From assembly GCA_000310025.1 (NCBI GenBank), contig FN649749.1, positions 1,717,763 through 1,781,762 of the forward strand: DNA of 64,000 nucleotides. The letters are read 5' to 3'. The notes beneath the pieces are model-generated. The model searched no databases. It had not been told where the DNA came from and saw only the letters and a list, made by a program, of their open reading frames with translations. Numbering within the stretch: position 1 is the first letter of the stretch; every line of letters begins with the position of its first letter. Below are positions 22,863 to 35,815 of the stretch, one piece after another. The stretch comes from Ectocarpus siliculosus (lineage: Eukaryota > Sar > Phaeophyceae > Ectocarpales > Ectocarpaceae). The translations under genes and the position numbers were made by a program.

Positions 22863-23079
22863 CCGTATATGACACAAGATAACACACCCCCTTGGCCGAT
22901 TTTCAAAGCTCGATTTCTCAACAGCAGGAAGAGTCACAGCGCCGAAAACGGCGGCGTTGGAACCGTCTCGTCGAGAGCTGTTCGAAAACGTATTGTTTCA
23001 TTTATGCATCCTCTTCGTCGTGGAGTAATCGAGCTTTGAAAATCGGTCCAGGGGGTGTGTTATCTTGTGTCATATACGG
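22863..23079. mobile_element. 217-bp MITE with TA target duplication
   Basis: The left terminus CCGTATATGACACAAGATAA is repeated in inverted form at the right end (GTCATATACGG at 23069-23079). The inverted repeats extend about 52 bp with only two or three mismatches, through GATTTTCAAAGCTCGATT. The dinucleotide TA lies directly outside both ends (22861-22862, 23080-23081), the target duplication of Tc1/mariner-type elements. The interior, about 110 bp, has no coding capacity. Near-identity of the arms suggests a fairly recent insertion. Confidence 0.85.
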
Positions 23080-23156
23080 TATATTCAGGAAAAAAACGGA
23101 GAATAATTGACAACACAAGAGATGTTTGTCCGTGCGACACGGTTCGATGCCGTCCG

Positions 23157-23220
23157 GCTGCTCCGGTTCCGCTGCTGCTCCGGTGCCGCTGCTCCGGTGC
23201 CGCTTCTCCGGTGTCGCTGT
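23157..23220. repeat. GC-rich minisatellite
   Basis: About four units of a 14-15 bp motif, GCTCCGGTGCCGCT, with small variations. It is not in a supported gene. Confidence 0.7.
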
Positions 23221-25259
23221 GGCCAGTCCTAGCACGACCAAACTCGACCCGCTCCGCTTCGTACACGCTCTCGTTGCTGTCCTTCCCAGTCGGTTCCTCG
23301 CTTTCTCCCTCGTTGCACTTAGGGTTCTTGGTCTGAAAATTCTCGCGCCGAAGGGTCAACCAGCCCAGTCAGCTCGTCACCACCTGTCCACTCCTCATTT
23401 GATGGCAAAACCAGGTTACTGAGACAGTACAGCTCCCTCTAGCAAACATAGGGCCGTGTACATAGTGCCCGTCAACCTTTCTGGTGGCGTCTGCCTCCGC
23501 GCACAAAGATGAGATGGGCATTGCTGCCTGCACCGACGGCCTCGAGGCCCGCGCATCATCTGCACCTTTGTACCTGACGCACCAGTGCCGACCCAACTCC
23601 ACCACTACGCACGCCTCGCGGCGGGTGCGCCTTGTAGCAAGAAGGTATCGGTCCCTTGAGGGTGAGTCTAGCCCTGCTCGCTAGAAAGACCCCCCCCCTC
23701 GCTTTGGGTCATGCCTAAGCAAAACCTTGCCGAGGCAGCGAGGGGAAGAAGGGATAAGTTTCATACAAACGTGCGGAAATTGCGTGGAACTTGCTCCATG
23801 GGCGGTGTATTTTATTGTTTCTCGCAGACTGCTGTCTGTACGTGAGTTCGTGTGTGCTGCAAGTCCTCCTGCTGTCGTCCTGCTGCTGATGCGACCGCTG
23901 TTCGTGTGCACGTTAATTCGTGTGTGTTTTAGCGGCGTCTTTGATGCAGGTCCTACTGCTGCTGCTGTAATCCGCTGCGTTGACCACTTGCTCTCGTGCC
24001 GTGGTGCTGCCCATGCTCTGTGGGACTTGTGTGCTCTAATTCTTCTGTTCGTTCGAAAGCACCGTCAAGCACGCGCGCCACGGGTGGGTTGCGGCCCTTG
24101 GGCGTGCGCGGTAATGTACCGACGACCTTCGTGCGCGCCCATGAGAAAGAACCGCGAGAAAAGATTGACTTACGCCGGCGAAATATGTCCCGAAGCACAA
24201 AAACAGGCGAAATGATTCATATAATACATATACGTTGTATTTATTTGGTGCTCACGCACGCATATTTCCAGATTTCGTTTATGCCTACAGAGCCGTTCTC
24301 CCTGACGGGTGGACGGGCCTTTACCGAGCGATAATACCAACACAGCACACACCCACAACCTAATGAAATCAGGTACGTGCATCCTGTCCCACATTCATTC
24401 ACGGCACGCAAGGAGCACAAAGATAACGGAAAAAAAGGACGATTGCATAGTTTTCACTTGCAGGAAGGGATCATCGGCTTTCTCACCCCCTTCCCATGAT
24501 TGGCACACAAGGTACAATGCTCCTTGGTTTGTGACTTGCGTGTTTTAGACATATGCACCGGTAAGATAAAGAGTGAAATCAATACCCTTGACGGCCAAAA
24601 TTGCCATTCTAAACTAAGCGTTTCATACCAACCAGGGAAACACACCAGGGAAAAATAGTAACACAACATCAAGCAAACACGCCCATACAACAATAGGTAC
24701 CCACGTTGCTCGCATCCGAGGCAACGATTTGAATCCCACATAGAAAAGCAGCAATTACTCCTGACCATTACATGTGCCGATCCTGTTTTTCTACTGCTGG
24801 ATCTGGACAGCGCGAAACCAAGCCCTATGTATCACCAACGCTTTCCTCGCGTTTGATAGACGATCCGATACCCCCATGGATTGCGGATCGCCGGACTTCT
24901 CGACTTGGCCCCATATCTCAACTAACCAAAAAGCCCTATCCTCTTTCATTGCTCCTCATAAATACATCGGAACCCCCCGAAACACAACCAGTTCCCTCAC
25001 CCAAACAAAGAACTCTAACATTTTTTTTGGCGCTCCGTCGTATGTCGACGAAGCGAACGTCCCTCGAGAATCCCGCCTTGGGCGGGACGGAGAGAATGAA
25101 TAATCTGGCTACCTGCGAACTATGACATGTCCTAAACACCAACCGCACGGCGGCTAACACACCTAACCCAAACCTCGCAGGTTACCTATATCAGTGTTTT
25201 TTTTTACATGCGAGCTCATCGCTAATGGTGACAACCCCGCTCCCCCCCCCCCCCCCCCC
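23221..25259. other. Intergenic
   Basis: No supported gene. Frames up to 162 codons (plus 23727-24215) carry no recognisable motif. The right edge is a poly-C run beside the assembly gap. Confidence 0.4.
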
Positions 25260-25359
25260 NNNNNNNNNNNNNNNNNNNNNNNNNNNNNNNNNNNNNNNNN
25301 NNNNNNNNNNNNNNNNNNNNNNNNNNNNNNNNNNNNNNNNNNNNNNNNNNNNNNNNNNN
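25260..25359. other. Assembly gap of 100 N
   Basis: Exactly 100 N, with a poly-C run on the left (from about 25242) and another at about 25409-25433 on the right. The flanking homopolymers are the likely cause of the break. Frames spanning it are artefacts. Confidence 0.98.
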
Positions 25360-26654
25360 TTTCGAGGTTTTTTTTTTTCCAGGGAAGTTCTCCGTTAAGG
25401 GGGACACCCCCCCCCCCCCCCCCCCCCCCCCCCTCAGTGTTACCGCCCCGGTCTAACCCCCCTGTCAGTATTTATCCCTTCAACTCGTACAATGCACGTG
25501 CATGTTGCACTACCAAAACAAAAGGGTTGTTCGGTCCAACACAACAATGAAAGCAGCTCAAGACGTCCAGGGAGAATCGACCACCTCACACTAATCACGA
25601 TCCAAACGGCACCAACAACTACGCGCATGAAAACGTGCGGATGGTTTGCAGCACATCAAAGAGACCCACCAGAATACCGTTGTCTTCATCTTTCAACAAA
25701 CTCTCCAACAGAAGAACTTTTGTTACTTGGGGGAAAATTCTACGTCGATACGTCAAGGCCGCTGCGAGAAAGCTGCTGCACAGCTTTTCGCTACACACAC
25801 GGGAGATAGGGGTACGAAACGAGACTTCCGTCAAGTCGAACACACGCCCATTCGAACACGCGTACATGCCACTTCGTCGGCTCCATTCCCGTCCATGCTG
25901 AACTAGTCGGAACCCTCACAAAGAATAACTTCGTGGCAGATTCTGTCTACCAAAAAGAATTGGTCCTATCCCGAATCCCGACGCTTCACGTTGAAAATAA
26001 CACGCCTCTCGGGCATCCAATGCTAAGCCAGCACGGACGAACGGCAGCGTGCCCCGAAAGGAATCCAACGGGTTAAAAAAAACTCACGGGATTTGCGACA
26101 GCACGCAAACGAACGCCGTTCCAGCGCACAAGGGTGGGACACCTTTCAAGGCCGCACGCTGCCTGAGAGAGCACAACACAGAAAGGAAAACATTCCTACA
26201 ACGCACCTACCTACAACGCTAGAGGAGCCTGGCGATGTGCTTGCAAACGTCTGCCAACCCTACCCCCGTCAGATTCTCGCCATTTCAAGCGTAGTAGTCA
26301 ACACAACACAAGTACCGACGAAATTCACAGGGTGTGAATATTTTCTCCAGCTTTTAGTGCTCCGATGCACCAGAGGCCACACAACGACCCTCGCCAGGGA
26401 AGAAATGGTCGCTCCGAACTGCGACCATTGAATACGGCACACAGCCTCGAACCGCTCACAGGCATGAGCCACTACAATGACGGACGAAGCTGTCGGTGCA
26501 GGGCAACAATAGAAACAACAACGTTGGCCTTCCAAAGCAGAATCGACGGCATGAGGAAGAGGCAAGAAAGACCGTGCGCCCCTCGCACGGCTTCGATAAC
26601 CCCCAACCCGTCACAAAGGAGCCTTGCAAACCCACGGGGCAAGCCGTGACGACG
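25360..26654. other. Intergenic
   Basis: No gene seen between the gap and the stop codon of the B56 gene at 26655. The part next to 26655 is presumably its 3' untranslated region. Confidence 0.4.
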
Positions 26655-29600
26655 TCAGAGGAAGTCAAGCATGAGGTCAAACGTCTGGTCGGACGCGTTG
26701 CGCACGTCCGCGCTCCAGTGCTCGCGGTTCGCGCACAGCGCGTTCGTCACGAGGTCCATGAGACGCCGGTCCGGAGCGAGGTATACCATCAGGATGAAGT
26801 CCGCCTGGACAAGGAACGCCGCCTCCTGCGCCACCTGAAAAAAAACACAAGACAAGCGTTTTGGGGGAAGTCGATAGTTGTGGGGCGGTGTTTCGAATTG
26901 CTCCGTTCGTGGGCATGTTACCGATTAACGGAAGGAGGACATTGCCAACGTGTGACTGTAACACGAAAACCAGCACCAGCGCACACGTTGGAGGGAAGCC
27001 GAACAGCGGGTGGTCGATGCCAAGTCGTCAAAAACATCCTACGAATAGCCGTGAAATAGCTTCGTCGAAACTCGTGGAGTCAGAACAGCGAGGGGGTCGA
27101 TCGCCAAGGAAGCACTTGAGGAACGGAACGGGGGAACAGGTGATCGCTCGCGTGACAAAAACGGGCAAAAAGAGGCACGGCGACAAGATGGCCTTCGTCA
27201 AACATCCAGACCGTCACAAATAACGTCAACAAACTCGCAGGTAAACGTGCCGCTCTATGCAACAGCAGTTGCTCGTGCTCTCCGTACCCCACTCCACCCG
27301 CGCCGGGCCCCCACCATCCACATCATTTTTGCTTCTCTCCTACCTGACGCGGGCGACCGGCAACATCATACACGGTCATGGATGACGGCAAAACCATGCC
27401 CCCTCACGACAAACATCCCAACAACAAAGCTCGTCACCTTAGTGTTCGAGCTGTTGATGCACTTGGCAAGCCGGCGGAACAGCATGAGCGGGAGGCGCGA
27501 GCCAGGGCACACCACCCCGAGCGGCGGCGCGGCGCACGCCACGCCGGCGATCAGCCTCAGGTACGCCACCTCTCTCCTCGCGCTCCCGGCGGGCCACGTG
27601 CCGAGCAGGCGCCGGAGCAGCAGCGCCGATGACGGCGGCCAGAGCTGGCACAGGGTGGACCCGGCGAGAGCCAGCGGCTGCAGCCGCTCTGGGGCGTCCG
27701 CGGACGCTGCCGCTTCTGCCCCTGCGGCCGGCGCGCCGTGGCTGGCGTACAGGTTGCAGAGCGAGCGGGTGGCTTCCTTCAGCGCCACGGCGGGCAGGTC
27801 GAGCTCAAGCGCAAGCCCACCGCCGCCTGCGGCGGTGCAGCCGGTCGCCGAAGGCAGTGGCTGCTGCGTGCCTGCCTCTTGGCCTCCCGTGGCGTCTCCG
27901 CGTGACCCGGACACCGACGCGCCGTCCATTCGCTCGACGGGTTCCACCGCCGATATCTTCTCTGGCGTGCTCGACTTCGCCTCCTGGGCAGTGGGCCATT
28001 CGTCAAGCCCCAACCTTCCCGCCCCCGACTCGAAGGGATCCCCCGCTAGTGCTGCGCCAGCAGAAGCAACGGGGGATTCTCGCGAACACTCCCGCCCCGA
28101 CGCGAGCCAGTTGCCGGCGTCCCCGGTCACTTCCGCATCACCGCCGACGTCCTCCTCCTGCGCCGTGAAGCGCAAGGCGCGGGCGGCGCCGGCAACCCCG
28201 TCCGTCGCCGTCCTCAAGTCGCCGCCGACCTCCTCCCCCAGCCCCGCCTCCGATTCCCAAGCCAGGTCCTTGCTCGCCATTCCCTGGCCCCAAACACCGT
28301 CGCCGCAGCTGCCGCGGTTCACCGCCAATCCCGCCCCCTCCTCCAGTGGAACATCTTCAATGCTCCGTACCCCAGCGGTTGCCCATGCCGGGGACCATGG
28401 GGGCTCCTGCTTGTTCCCGACGCCCTCCTCGTTTTGGCGCTGTCCGGTGGCGGGTGAGGGCGAGCCCGACGCCAAGCTGGGCCACGCCAGCGCGCACCGT
28501 TCGGAAGCCGGCGCCGGGTCTCCACCGGAGCTGGCGGCGTTCCGGGCGGTGGGGCCGCCTCCCGCTCCCGCCCCTCCCCCGCCTGGCGACCCGACCAACC
28601 CTCCCTCTTCTCCCAAGCTTGCACCATCGTTGTCATCGCAACCATCGCAGCCGCTCTTACATTGGTCACCGCCGTCTGCTGCTGCGGCGGCGGCGGGGCC
28701 GTCCTCTTGATCGCCGGCGGCGCGTCTGTTTTCTGTTATCTCAGCGCTGCTGGGGCTACCGATGCCAGGACCGTTGCTGCCCCAGGCTTGGGAAGGTGAC
28801 ACAAATCCTGCCACCGGCGGTGGTGGTGGTGGGTGCGGTTGCGGTGGCTGGTTTGGTGTTGGCGTCGGCGAACGGCACTGGGCCGCCGCTGCCGTCGCCG
28901 CATCTAGCGAAGATGCGTCGAACGGAGGGTCCAACGCACCACTACTGCTGTTGTCGCCTGTGACGACAACGGTCGTCTGCAGCTGCGGCTCCTCTCCCGC
29001 GCTCTCACCCGAGGAAGAAGCATTTCCCCCGCACACACCGGCGTGGACGTCCACGCCGCCGACGTCGGCACACCCTTCTGCCGCCTGGGCGGCAACACCA
29101 CAATCTTCTACGCACCCGTACCCGCTGCCATCCCCGCTGAAGGTAGCTCCGGGGTCGCCGTGGTGCCAAACCCCTTGCTGCTGCCCGCCTGCCTCGTCGA
29201 CGGGGACCATTCCCAGGAAAAATCTCGGGAACGTTTGGAGGACGAAGAGCAGCAGCTCGCCCAGCGTCTGCGACTGGTCCCGACCGGTCACACGAGCCCT
29301 GCCCCCCCCTGCCCCGCCCCCGGCACCGCTTCTTCCAGAAATCCCGTCGGCCACCGCGGCGGCGGCAGCCTCCGCAATGTCGACGCCCACCCTCGCGGCC
29401 CAATCCTCAAGCTCGCGGGTTCTCATGAGATGGTCGTGAGAGGCGTGCGCCAAAGCGCGGAGGGTGAGCAGTCGCAAGTGCGCGCAGTTTTCGTACACAG
29501 CCTGAGCAGTCGGGATTACGCGGAAGGACGGCGGAGGCCGGGGGTCAAAATAATGGACGCATCCAACCTAGGCAAACGTAAGCAGGTGATGTATGCATGC

Positions 29601-32600
29601 ATCATGTTGTTGTGCTGCTCATGTTGTGACGACTGGTCAGGACACACATGCTGGGAAAAATCGTGTTAGAATTACAATGAATCGGCAATCCTTGCGTGGG
29701 CGATTTAAGGACTGCTTTCTAGGGAGTAACAGGCTAGATTCTAGAAGGTAAAGTGGCAAACGCGTACAAGACAGAACCTCCTTTTCCTATCATGGTCCAT
29801 GGTCATCTTGGCCATAGAAATGGGCACACCATGCACTATCGTCTTGCGTTTTGATTAACCGCCGCAAAACAGAGAGCGCGGTGTGTACGCATTGCCGTGT
29901 ATGCCGTAGTCGTTAGACCATTGACCTCGAATCCCTACAAAGAAGGGACAGAGCACGCCGGGGGGGAGACCTTCGCGAAAAAAACTACATATGTACTTCC
30001 ATCAAAACTCCGCCAAGTTAATAACTAACCTTGATGATCATCAGGCGCGGGCTAGGAACTCTCGGGTCTTCGAAGCGGAGGTCAGTCACCAGGCGGAACA
30101 CGGCGTTGCTGTCCACGTACTGGTGCAGTAGGTCAGCCCCGGCCGTGCTCCTGACACCAATCACGAGGCATCGCAAGTTGAGGGGCCGGGCACGGCACGG
30201 TCCATGCAACACGACCTCACAGAACAAGAGAGCCAGTCTACGTAGACAAGTCAAGACCGGTTAGGGCCGAGGAAAAACCGCAGCAGGGTGCCGGTCTCAG
30301 CTAGGTCTAAGCGGGACCACTTGCATTGTCGGACCCTGCGGGCTACTCCGTGGATTGATGGGCTCGGCCAGACGCCTAGACGTTCTCCTCGTGGTTGTTT
30401 GGTACAGACTCCCGAAAGATTGTAACAAAAATAAATCGATCTGGCCCAGCGAGGCTAGCTCTAGGCTCTTCTTTGATTCATCCTTGGCGCGTCAGAACCC
30501 CGCTACATGGACGCTTGAACTTTACACATGCGACCTATGTACACATAAACACGAAGTCTTCACAGTCACCCCGCTACGCTTAAACTCTACACTTCACGAC
30601 TACTACACGCGTAAACACCATGTCTCTACAACCACAGCCACCTTTTCTCCCGCTGCAATCTATACTGACCTGCACGCGAAGTCCACAGCCTGCGAGTTGA
30701 AGAGGGTGAGGTTGATGCCGGTCTTGATCCACGACTCGTCCACCTCGTCCTCGTCGGCCTCCATCTCGTCATCGTCGTCGTCGTCAACGTCGTCCCAGTC
30801 CCCACCGTAGCGCTCGCGGGGGCCGCTCCTCACCTTGCGCTTGCCGAAGAGGGACTGAAAGATGGCGTGAACGATCGAATCCCGGCTGAGCCTGTCGCAA
30901 GATCAACATCGACGCGGATTGAGGATGAAAAACTGAAGAGCGGCTTGATTTTAAGAGGCGGGGGGGGGAGGGGGGTCTGTGTGTGTTAGCGGCTGGGCGT
31001 AACTGGTGATGAAAAATTCGAGCCCTTTTCTTCGTTACGCCAAAAGACGTTGGTAAACATGAGGGGGGGGCGAGGACGTGCTAGTTCGGGTGTCGAAAGC
31101 CATAAGGGAGAGAAGGGCGGCGGTATTGTAGCGCGTACGCTAGGGGTTTGGGAACGTACTGTGAGCGCGGAGGCGTGCGAACCGGGGCAACATAAAAAAA
31201 GAGACCTTGAAGCCATTGCTGAGCCAACAATTTCAGCACCCCCCCAAAAAAAAAAAAAAGAATTGCTTGAACACACGAAAGGGTACCTTGACCCTGGAGG
31301 TTCACTCCATCATCGAGAACCAACATTCACCCGAAAAAAAACAGACGTCGGAATCTCTCGCTGGCAAACCAGTCCAAACCCTCGTGTGTTCCGGGTTCCC
31401 CCCCCCCCCCTGCCAAAAACCTTCAAGGGATGGAGTAATCAAGAAAGGATAGCGGTAGGGCATAAGAAGTGGGTTGAAAAGGCAGGAAGTGATATCAATA
31501 AAATATATAGACTAGGGACGATTTTTATTTAGTCACTTTTGGCAGAACAGGAAGGAATGATTGGCCATCGGTGATCGGTCCTGTGGGAACAATGCTCCGT
31601 CCCTTCGAGGACGTGTGGTCATTGGTCTAACCGCTGTGGCACGCAAAACAGTAGAGTACCCCCCCCCCCCCCCCTTCCCCCCGTCGACCAAAAATACATG
31701 AAACACGTACCGCGGCGTGGCTGGAGGTGCTTTTCTCGGCGTCAGGCTGGGTAACTTGTCCTTGAACACGCTCTCGAACAGGCTCGGGGGGGGAGGCGGG
31801 GTCGCCGCGGCTACCTCCTCCTCTTCCGCACGCCCCTGCCGCCCCGCATCGCTCCCCGACGCCTGCTTTTTCTTCTTGGCGCTTCCCAACCCTCGAGCCC
31901 CCACTCCCACAGCCGTCGACCCCCCTACCTGACGTTGTCTCTGGCCCTTCTTGCCGCTGCCAACCCCTGCCGGCGAGCTAAGCCTACGGTGGAGAGGGGG
32001 AGGGCTCCCGCGATAGCTCCCGCTTCCAAGCCCGCCGCCGACGCCGCTACCCTTAGACCCGGCGCGAGAAAGACCGCCAGGCGATCTCAGAGATGACCGG
32101 CGGCCCCCGCTGCCGACGGTCTTCGACCTACTACCACTAACACCGCCGCCGCTGCCGCCGCTGCCGCCCACACCATTAGCAATACTACGGGCCGAAGAGG
32201 GTGTTGATACGACTGTTGCCGTGGTTGCCGGCGCCGGTGAGGCCGCAACGGCATCGTCGGTGCATCCACCCGCGTCAAGGACGGCCGGCGCCGCCGTCGC
32301 CGCCGGTTCCGGCGTCGTCGTGCTCGGCGGCGACTCCTCTTGTCGCTGCAGCGCTCGTCTCGTCGGGGACGGCGTGTGCGCGCCGTCTCCAGCGGCGGCT
32401 TCAGGGGGGACGTCACCCCCGCCGGTGACACGCCCACCGTCCACGACAGCGACGGAGCAAGCCGGGACACCGGTGGCAGCATCCGAGTCTCCCTCGGCGC
32501 CAGCACCCCCACCGACGCCCTCATCGCTGGAGGTTCCTTCGGAACCAAGGACAGCGTTAGCGGCGGTGGCAGCTGCAGCCGCCTTCATTGTGGCGGCGTC

Positions 32601-32798
32601 AACGAAGGCGAACGCCTCCTCTGCGGCGTCGAGGACAGCGTCCTCGTCAACAACCCCGCCGCCGAGGCCGACGCCGCCGCCGCCGGCAGCAGCGGCGGCG
32701 AAATTTCCTGACCGCAGGCGGCTCTTGAAGGCGGAGGGCTGTCTGTCCCACTTGTCCCATCGCGCCTTTCTCCCACCGCGCTGCCGCCCCCAACGGTC
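26655..32798 (-). CDS. PP2A B56-type regulatory subunit, divergent, 5 exons
   Basis: Exons 31711-32798, 30670-30891, 30030-30150, 27438-29501 and 26655-26834 join in frame (phases 2,2,0,0) at GT-AG borders, about 1,224 residues. The family is shown by blocks in B56 order: IVHAIFQSLFG, an acidic stretch, HQYVDSNAVFRLVTDLRFED, VYENCAHLRLLTLRALAHAS, LGELLLFVLQTFPRFFLG, LLLRRLLGTWPAGSARREVA, LFRRLAKCINSSNTK|VAQEAAF and NREHWSADVRN. B56 subunits are HEAT-like solenoids that direct the PP2A core to substrates. Two oddities: the first exon is about 360 residues of Ser/Gly/Ala/Pro-rich sequence, and about 420 low-complexity residues split the solenoid inside exon 4. The protein ends soon after the last conserved helix. 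The 5' end is unresolved: CTCGTCTCCGCAG before 32798 is a strong acceptor, so an upstream start exon is likely; otherwise the ATG at 32957 or one nearer serves. Confidence 0.8.
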
Positions 32799-34337
32799 CT
32801 GCGGAGACGAGAGATGGGAAACAAAGCACGAAGAGACGTGCACATTGCGCCGGGGAACGGTTGAGGAATAAGCAGAGGAACGCTTTGTCGTGAGAGACAT
32901 TACCGCCGTAGTGGAAACAAAAAAAAACAGCTTGCACGGTTTCAGCGAAATGGGCACAAATTGGGAAAGCGGGTTGGGCGAACGCCAGGGCCGATTACTC
33001 CGCCAAGCCGTGTCACCGGTACAATCGCCGTGTAGTTTTCTCGGGCATCTACACTACTGTAGGATATTCTTCCGACAAGAGCGCCAGCCAAACATGAACG
33101 CCGCTGATTTAAACTCACACCCGGTTACGGTGTCGTACATAGCACAGCGAATGTTGTGAACGTCCAACAGAGACGAGCCGCTCTCGCGGTCGGTATTTGC
33201 AGCTCTGGCGAGAGATGTGCATGTGCTGGGCGATTGTTGTAGGTGGATTCGACTCGGGACGAAAGGTGCTCGCCTGTCTGATGAGCTCCCGATGTTTGCT
33301 CGCTCACACGCGTGCGTGTCGGGAAATTATAACACGGCTTTGTTTGAACAAGGGCAACCAACCCACAGCAACGACCAAGAAAAATCGCAACACGACGTAA
33401 GGAGTGCGAGGATGGTAACACAAGGGACTTTCTGAAGACTAGGGGAGGGTGGGGGACGCTGCATGAGTTGCAGCAGTGATTTGTACTGTAGTTAAGGACA
33501 TGCATATCATGGTTGAGGGAAACGACCAACGCCAATACATCCTGAATCAGTTTACTTCGTCCACCGCAGCAGCACGATACTCCGCGCTCGATCATTCTTC
33601 GCGGCATACAAGGCCCCCAAGGCTTCCGGGGACAAGCCAAAAACATACGGAAGCGCGGGGAGAGGCGTGGCACACAACGTGCGTGCTACGTGCGCCACAG
33701 CGTTCAGTCAGGACCAGCAATGCCAATTCGAGCATTAGAAATCGGTTGGTTCGTCGCCCATTTGTCGACACGCGTACACACACATTTATACACTCACCTG
33801 CGCTGTCTCCCGTGTCCTCATGCAGGATGCATCCCGCAAACGTTTGATTTTGCGCGAGTTCTTACGCTGCTGCTGACCATCCTCCGCCAGCGTGGGGGGC
33901 ATGGCGGCTGCCCCGTGTGTGTGGCAAGGCGAAGCCACTTTCTCCCAACACATTCGACGACGCCATCGGTGTCGGGAACCCCGTAGAACCCCGGCGACAT
34001 ATGGCCATTGACGCCTACACGGTAATATCTGTCTGCGTCGCCCCCGTGGGAAATCTTTCCTAGCCGCCGACCCCCCCCGTGCCGCACTTCCTCTGGCCGA
34101 GCGCAGGACCGTCCGCCTCTGACGGGGTTGTGCGTCGCTCTTGAACAATAGTGGCAGGTGATATAAAGCACGCATCGCCAACCGTCGCGGTTCTGTTCAG
34201 GAAAGGCGGTTGGGTGCGAATATCGTGGGTTGTCTGCCAACTTGGGTCTGCCGCCGACCGTATCTATCGTCATCAGGAGATCGCTGGTACACTAGTGGAT
34301 TCACAAGTGGATTCGAATCTTTTTCGTACACGCAGCC
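32799..34337. other. Intergenic between divergent genes
   Basis: This lies between the B56 gene (minus) and the ankyrin gene (plus) and should hold both promoters and the missing B56 5' exon. Several overlapping frames occur (for example minus 33125-33673) but none is convincing. Confidence 0.4.
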
Positions 34338-35815
34338 ATGCCTGTCGACCAGGATGCATCTGGAGTCGGCCTCCTTTTAGCAGCTAGGAGTGGCGATATC
34401 GAAATTTTACGCTCTCTGGTACGGCAAGGTGCAGAGTTGGAGCAGCGAGACATACTAGGGGACAGCGGGCTCCTGAAGGCTGCTCGGTACGGCCATGCTC
34501 AGGTACACATGTTACGGATACATCATTCATCTCTGTGGTTGGTTGTTGTTCGATCAAGAGGGCTAATCCCCTCGGACACTCAGTCAACGCTGAGTATGTA
34601 GGCCTGTGGTACACTGCCTCCTCAAAAACAAGGATGGGATGAGGCGACAACCAGTACGCTGCCAACAATGTTTTATGCACGTGCAGTACTTACAACATGC
34701 TTGGTGTACGCAACGAAATCCACAACTAACTCCACTATTTTATTTCAAGACCATTAAACCCCTCGTTCAACATCGAGCCTCACCTCGTATGTGTGAAGGT
34801 GGTGGAATTGCTGCTCATGGCCGGCGCCGACGTCAATGCCTACGACAACAACGGATGGACCGCTTTGCACACGTCGATCGCGAACGGCCGCGAGGACGTG
34901 GCCTTCGCGCTCCTTTCCGGCCATCACCAGCCAGCATTGATCAATATGGAGGTGTGTACATAGTTGAACACCTCTAAATTCGCTAAACAATGTGGTTCAC
35001 TCACACGGTCGTTGGGCACACAAAACATGGTCACACCACCGCCCTGTCCTACGGAAACAAAATGCATGTGGCAGGTGCACTTTACTATCTTCCCTCGATG
35101 ATGTTTCTCCTGTACCCCGGGACGGCAGGCGACTACCTCGAACGGGGACACGCCTCTCCATATGGCGGCCTTTCACGGGAGGGAGTGGGCCGTAGAAATA
35201 CTCCTGCGTCTTGGGGCAAGTCGTGGGGCCATCAACAATAGAGGAGAGCGCCCGGTTCAGGTAGCAAGGCACAACACCGTGCGTGCGATGCTCGGACCTT
35301 CGACGGGATCACCCAACCACGACGAAGAACTTGCGGCCGGATTCGCTTCCAGCTTTGAAGAGGGTGAGGGCGACGTGCCGCGAAACATTCCTACCAACGC
35401 CAGCTTCGGCCATGGCACCATCAGTGGCGGAAATAGGCGGGAGAATGCAGAGACCGGCGCAGGGGTTGTCGGGGGGGGTGGACGACGTTCTTTCTACGAG
35501 ACACCATCGTCTAAAGCAAAGAGTCGGCAAGTACACGGAGTGCCGAGCCAATTGGAAAACTCCACGTTGCCCCTGGTGGAGCAGGAGTCTGGAAAAATAG
35601 GAGACAACAAACATTTCGACCGGTTGCCCAACGGCAGCCTTGTCAGCAGCCACGTTTCGACGGAGACAGAAGAGGGGTTTGCTTCCTTGCAGAAACGAGG
35701 AAGCGATTCCTCGTTCGAAGAAGCCTCATCGGAAGGTGAACTGTCTCTCGACAGCAGAATGGCACAGCACGATCTGGCAGAGGAAATTATAGACTGCGGT
35801 ACCGGTGATCACTGA
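34338..35815 (+). CDS. Ankyrin-repeat protein, 3 exons
   Basis: Exons 34338-34502, 34799-34951 and 35129-35815 are all phase 0 with borders CAG|GTACAC, GAAG|GTGG, GAG|GTGTGT and GGCAG|GCG. The joined protein is 334 residues. Four ankyrin repeats span about residues 10-145: GLLLAARSGDIEILRSLVRQ, LLKAARYGHAQ|VVELLLMAGADVN (split by intron 1), GWTALHTSIANGREDVAFAL, and TPLHMAAFHGREWAVEILLR followed by a partial repeat. Ankyrin repeats bind protein partners; no catalytic domain is present. The remaining 190 residues are disordered, Ser/Glu/Gly-rich, with an acidic end (SFEEASSEGELSLDS). Exon borders that fall between or inside repeats while keeping the repeat pattern strongly support the model. 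The start ATG has an acceptable context (GCCATGC). Specific function is unknown. Confidence 0.85.

Noticed and set aside
25194-25550. Proline-rich ORF spanning the N gap
   Set aside because: Its Pro runs are poly-C homopolymers and the middle is unknown bases; an artefact of the assembly gap.
27247-28710. 487-codon plus-strand ORF
   Set aside because: It is antisense to the B56 exon. The minus frame has the family motifs and spliced neighbours; the plus frame is open only because of skewed GC-rich low-complexity sequence.
32221-32871. 216-codon plus-strand ORF
   Set aside because: Antisense shadow of the low-complexity first B56 exon.
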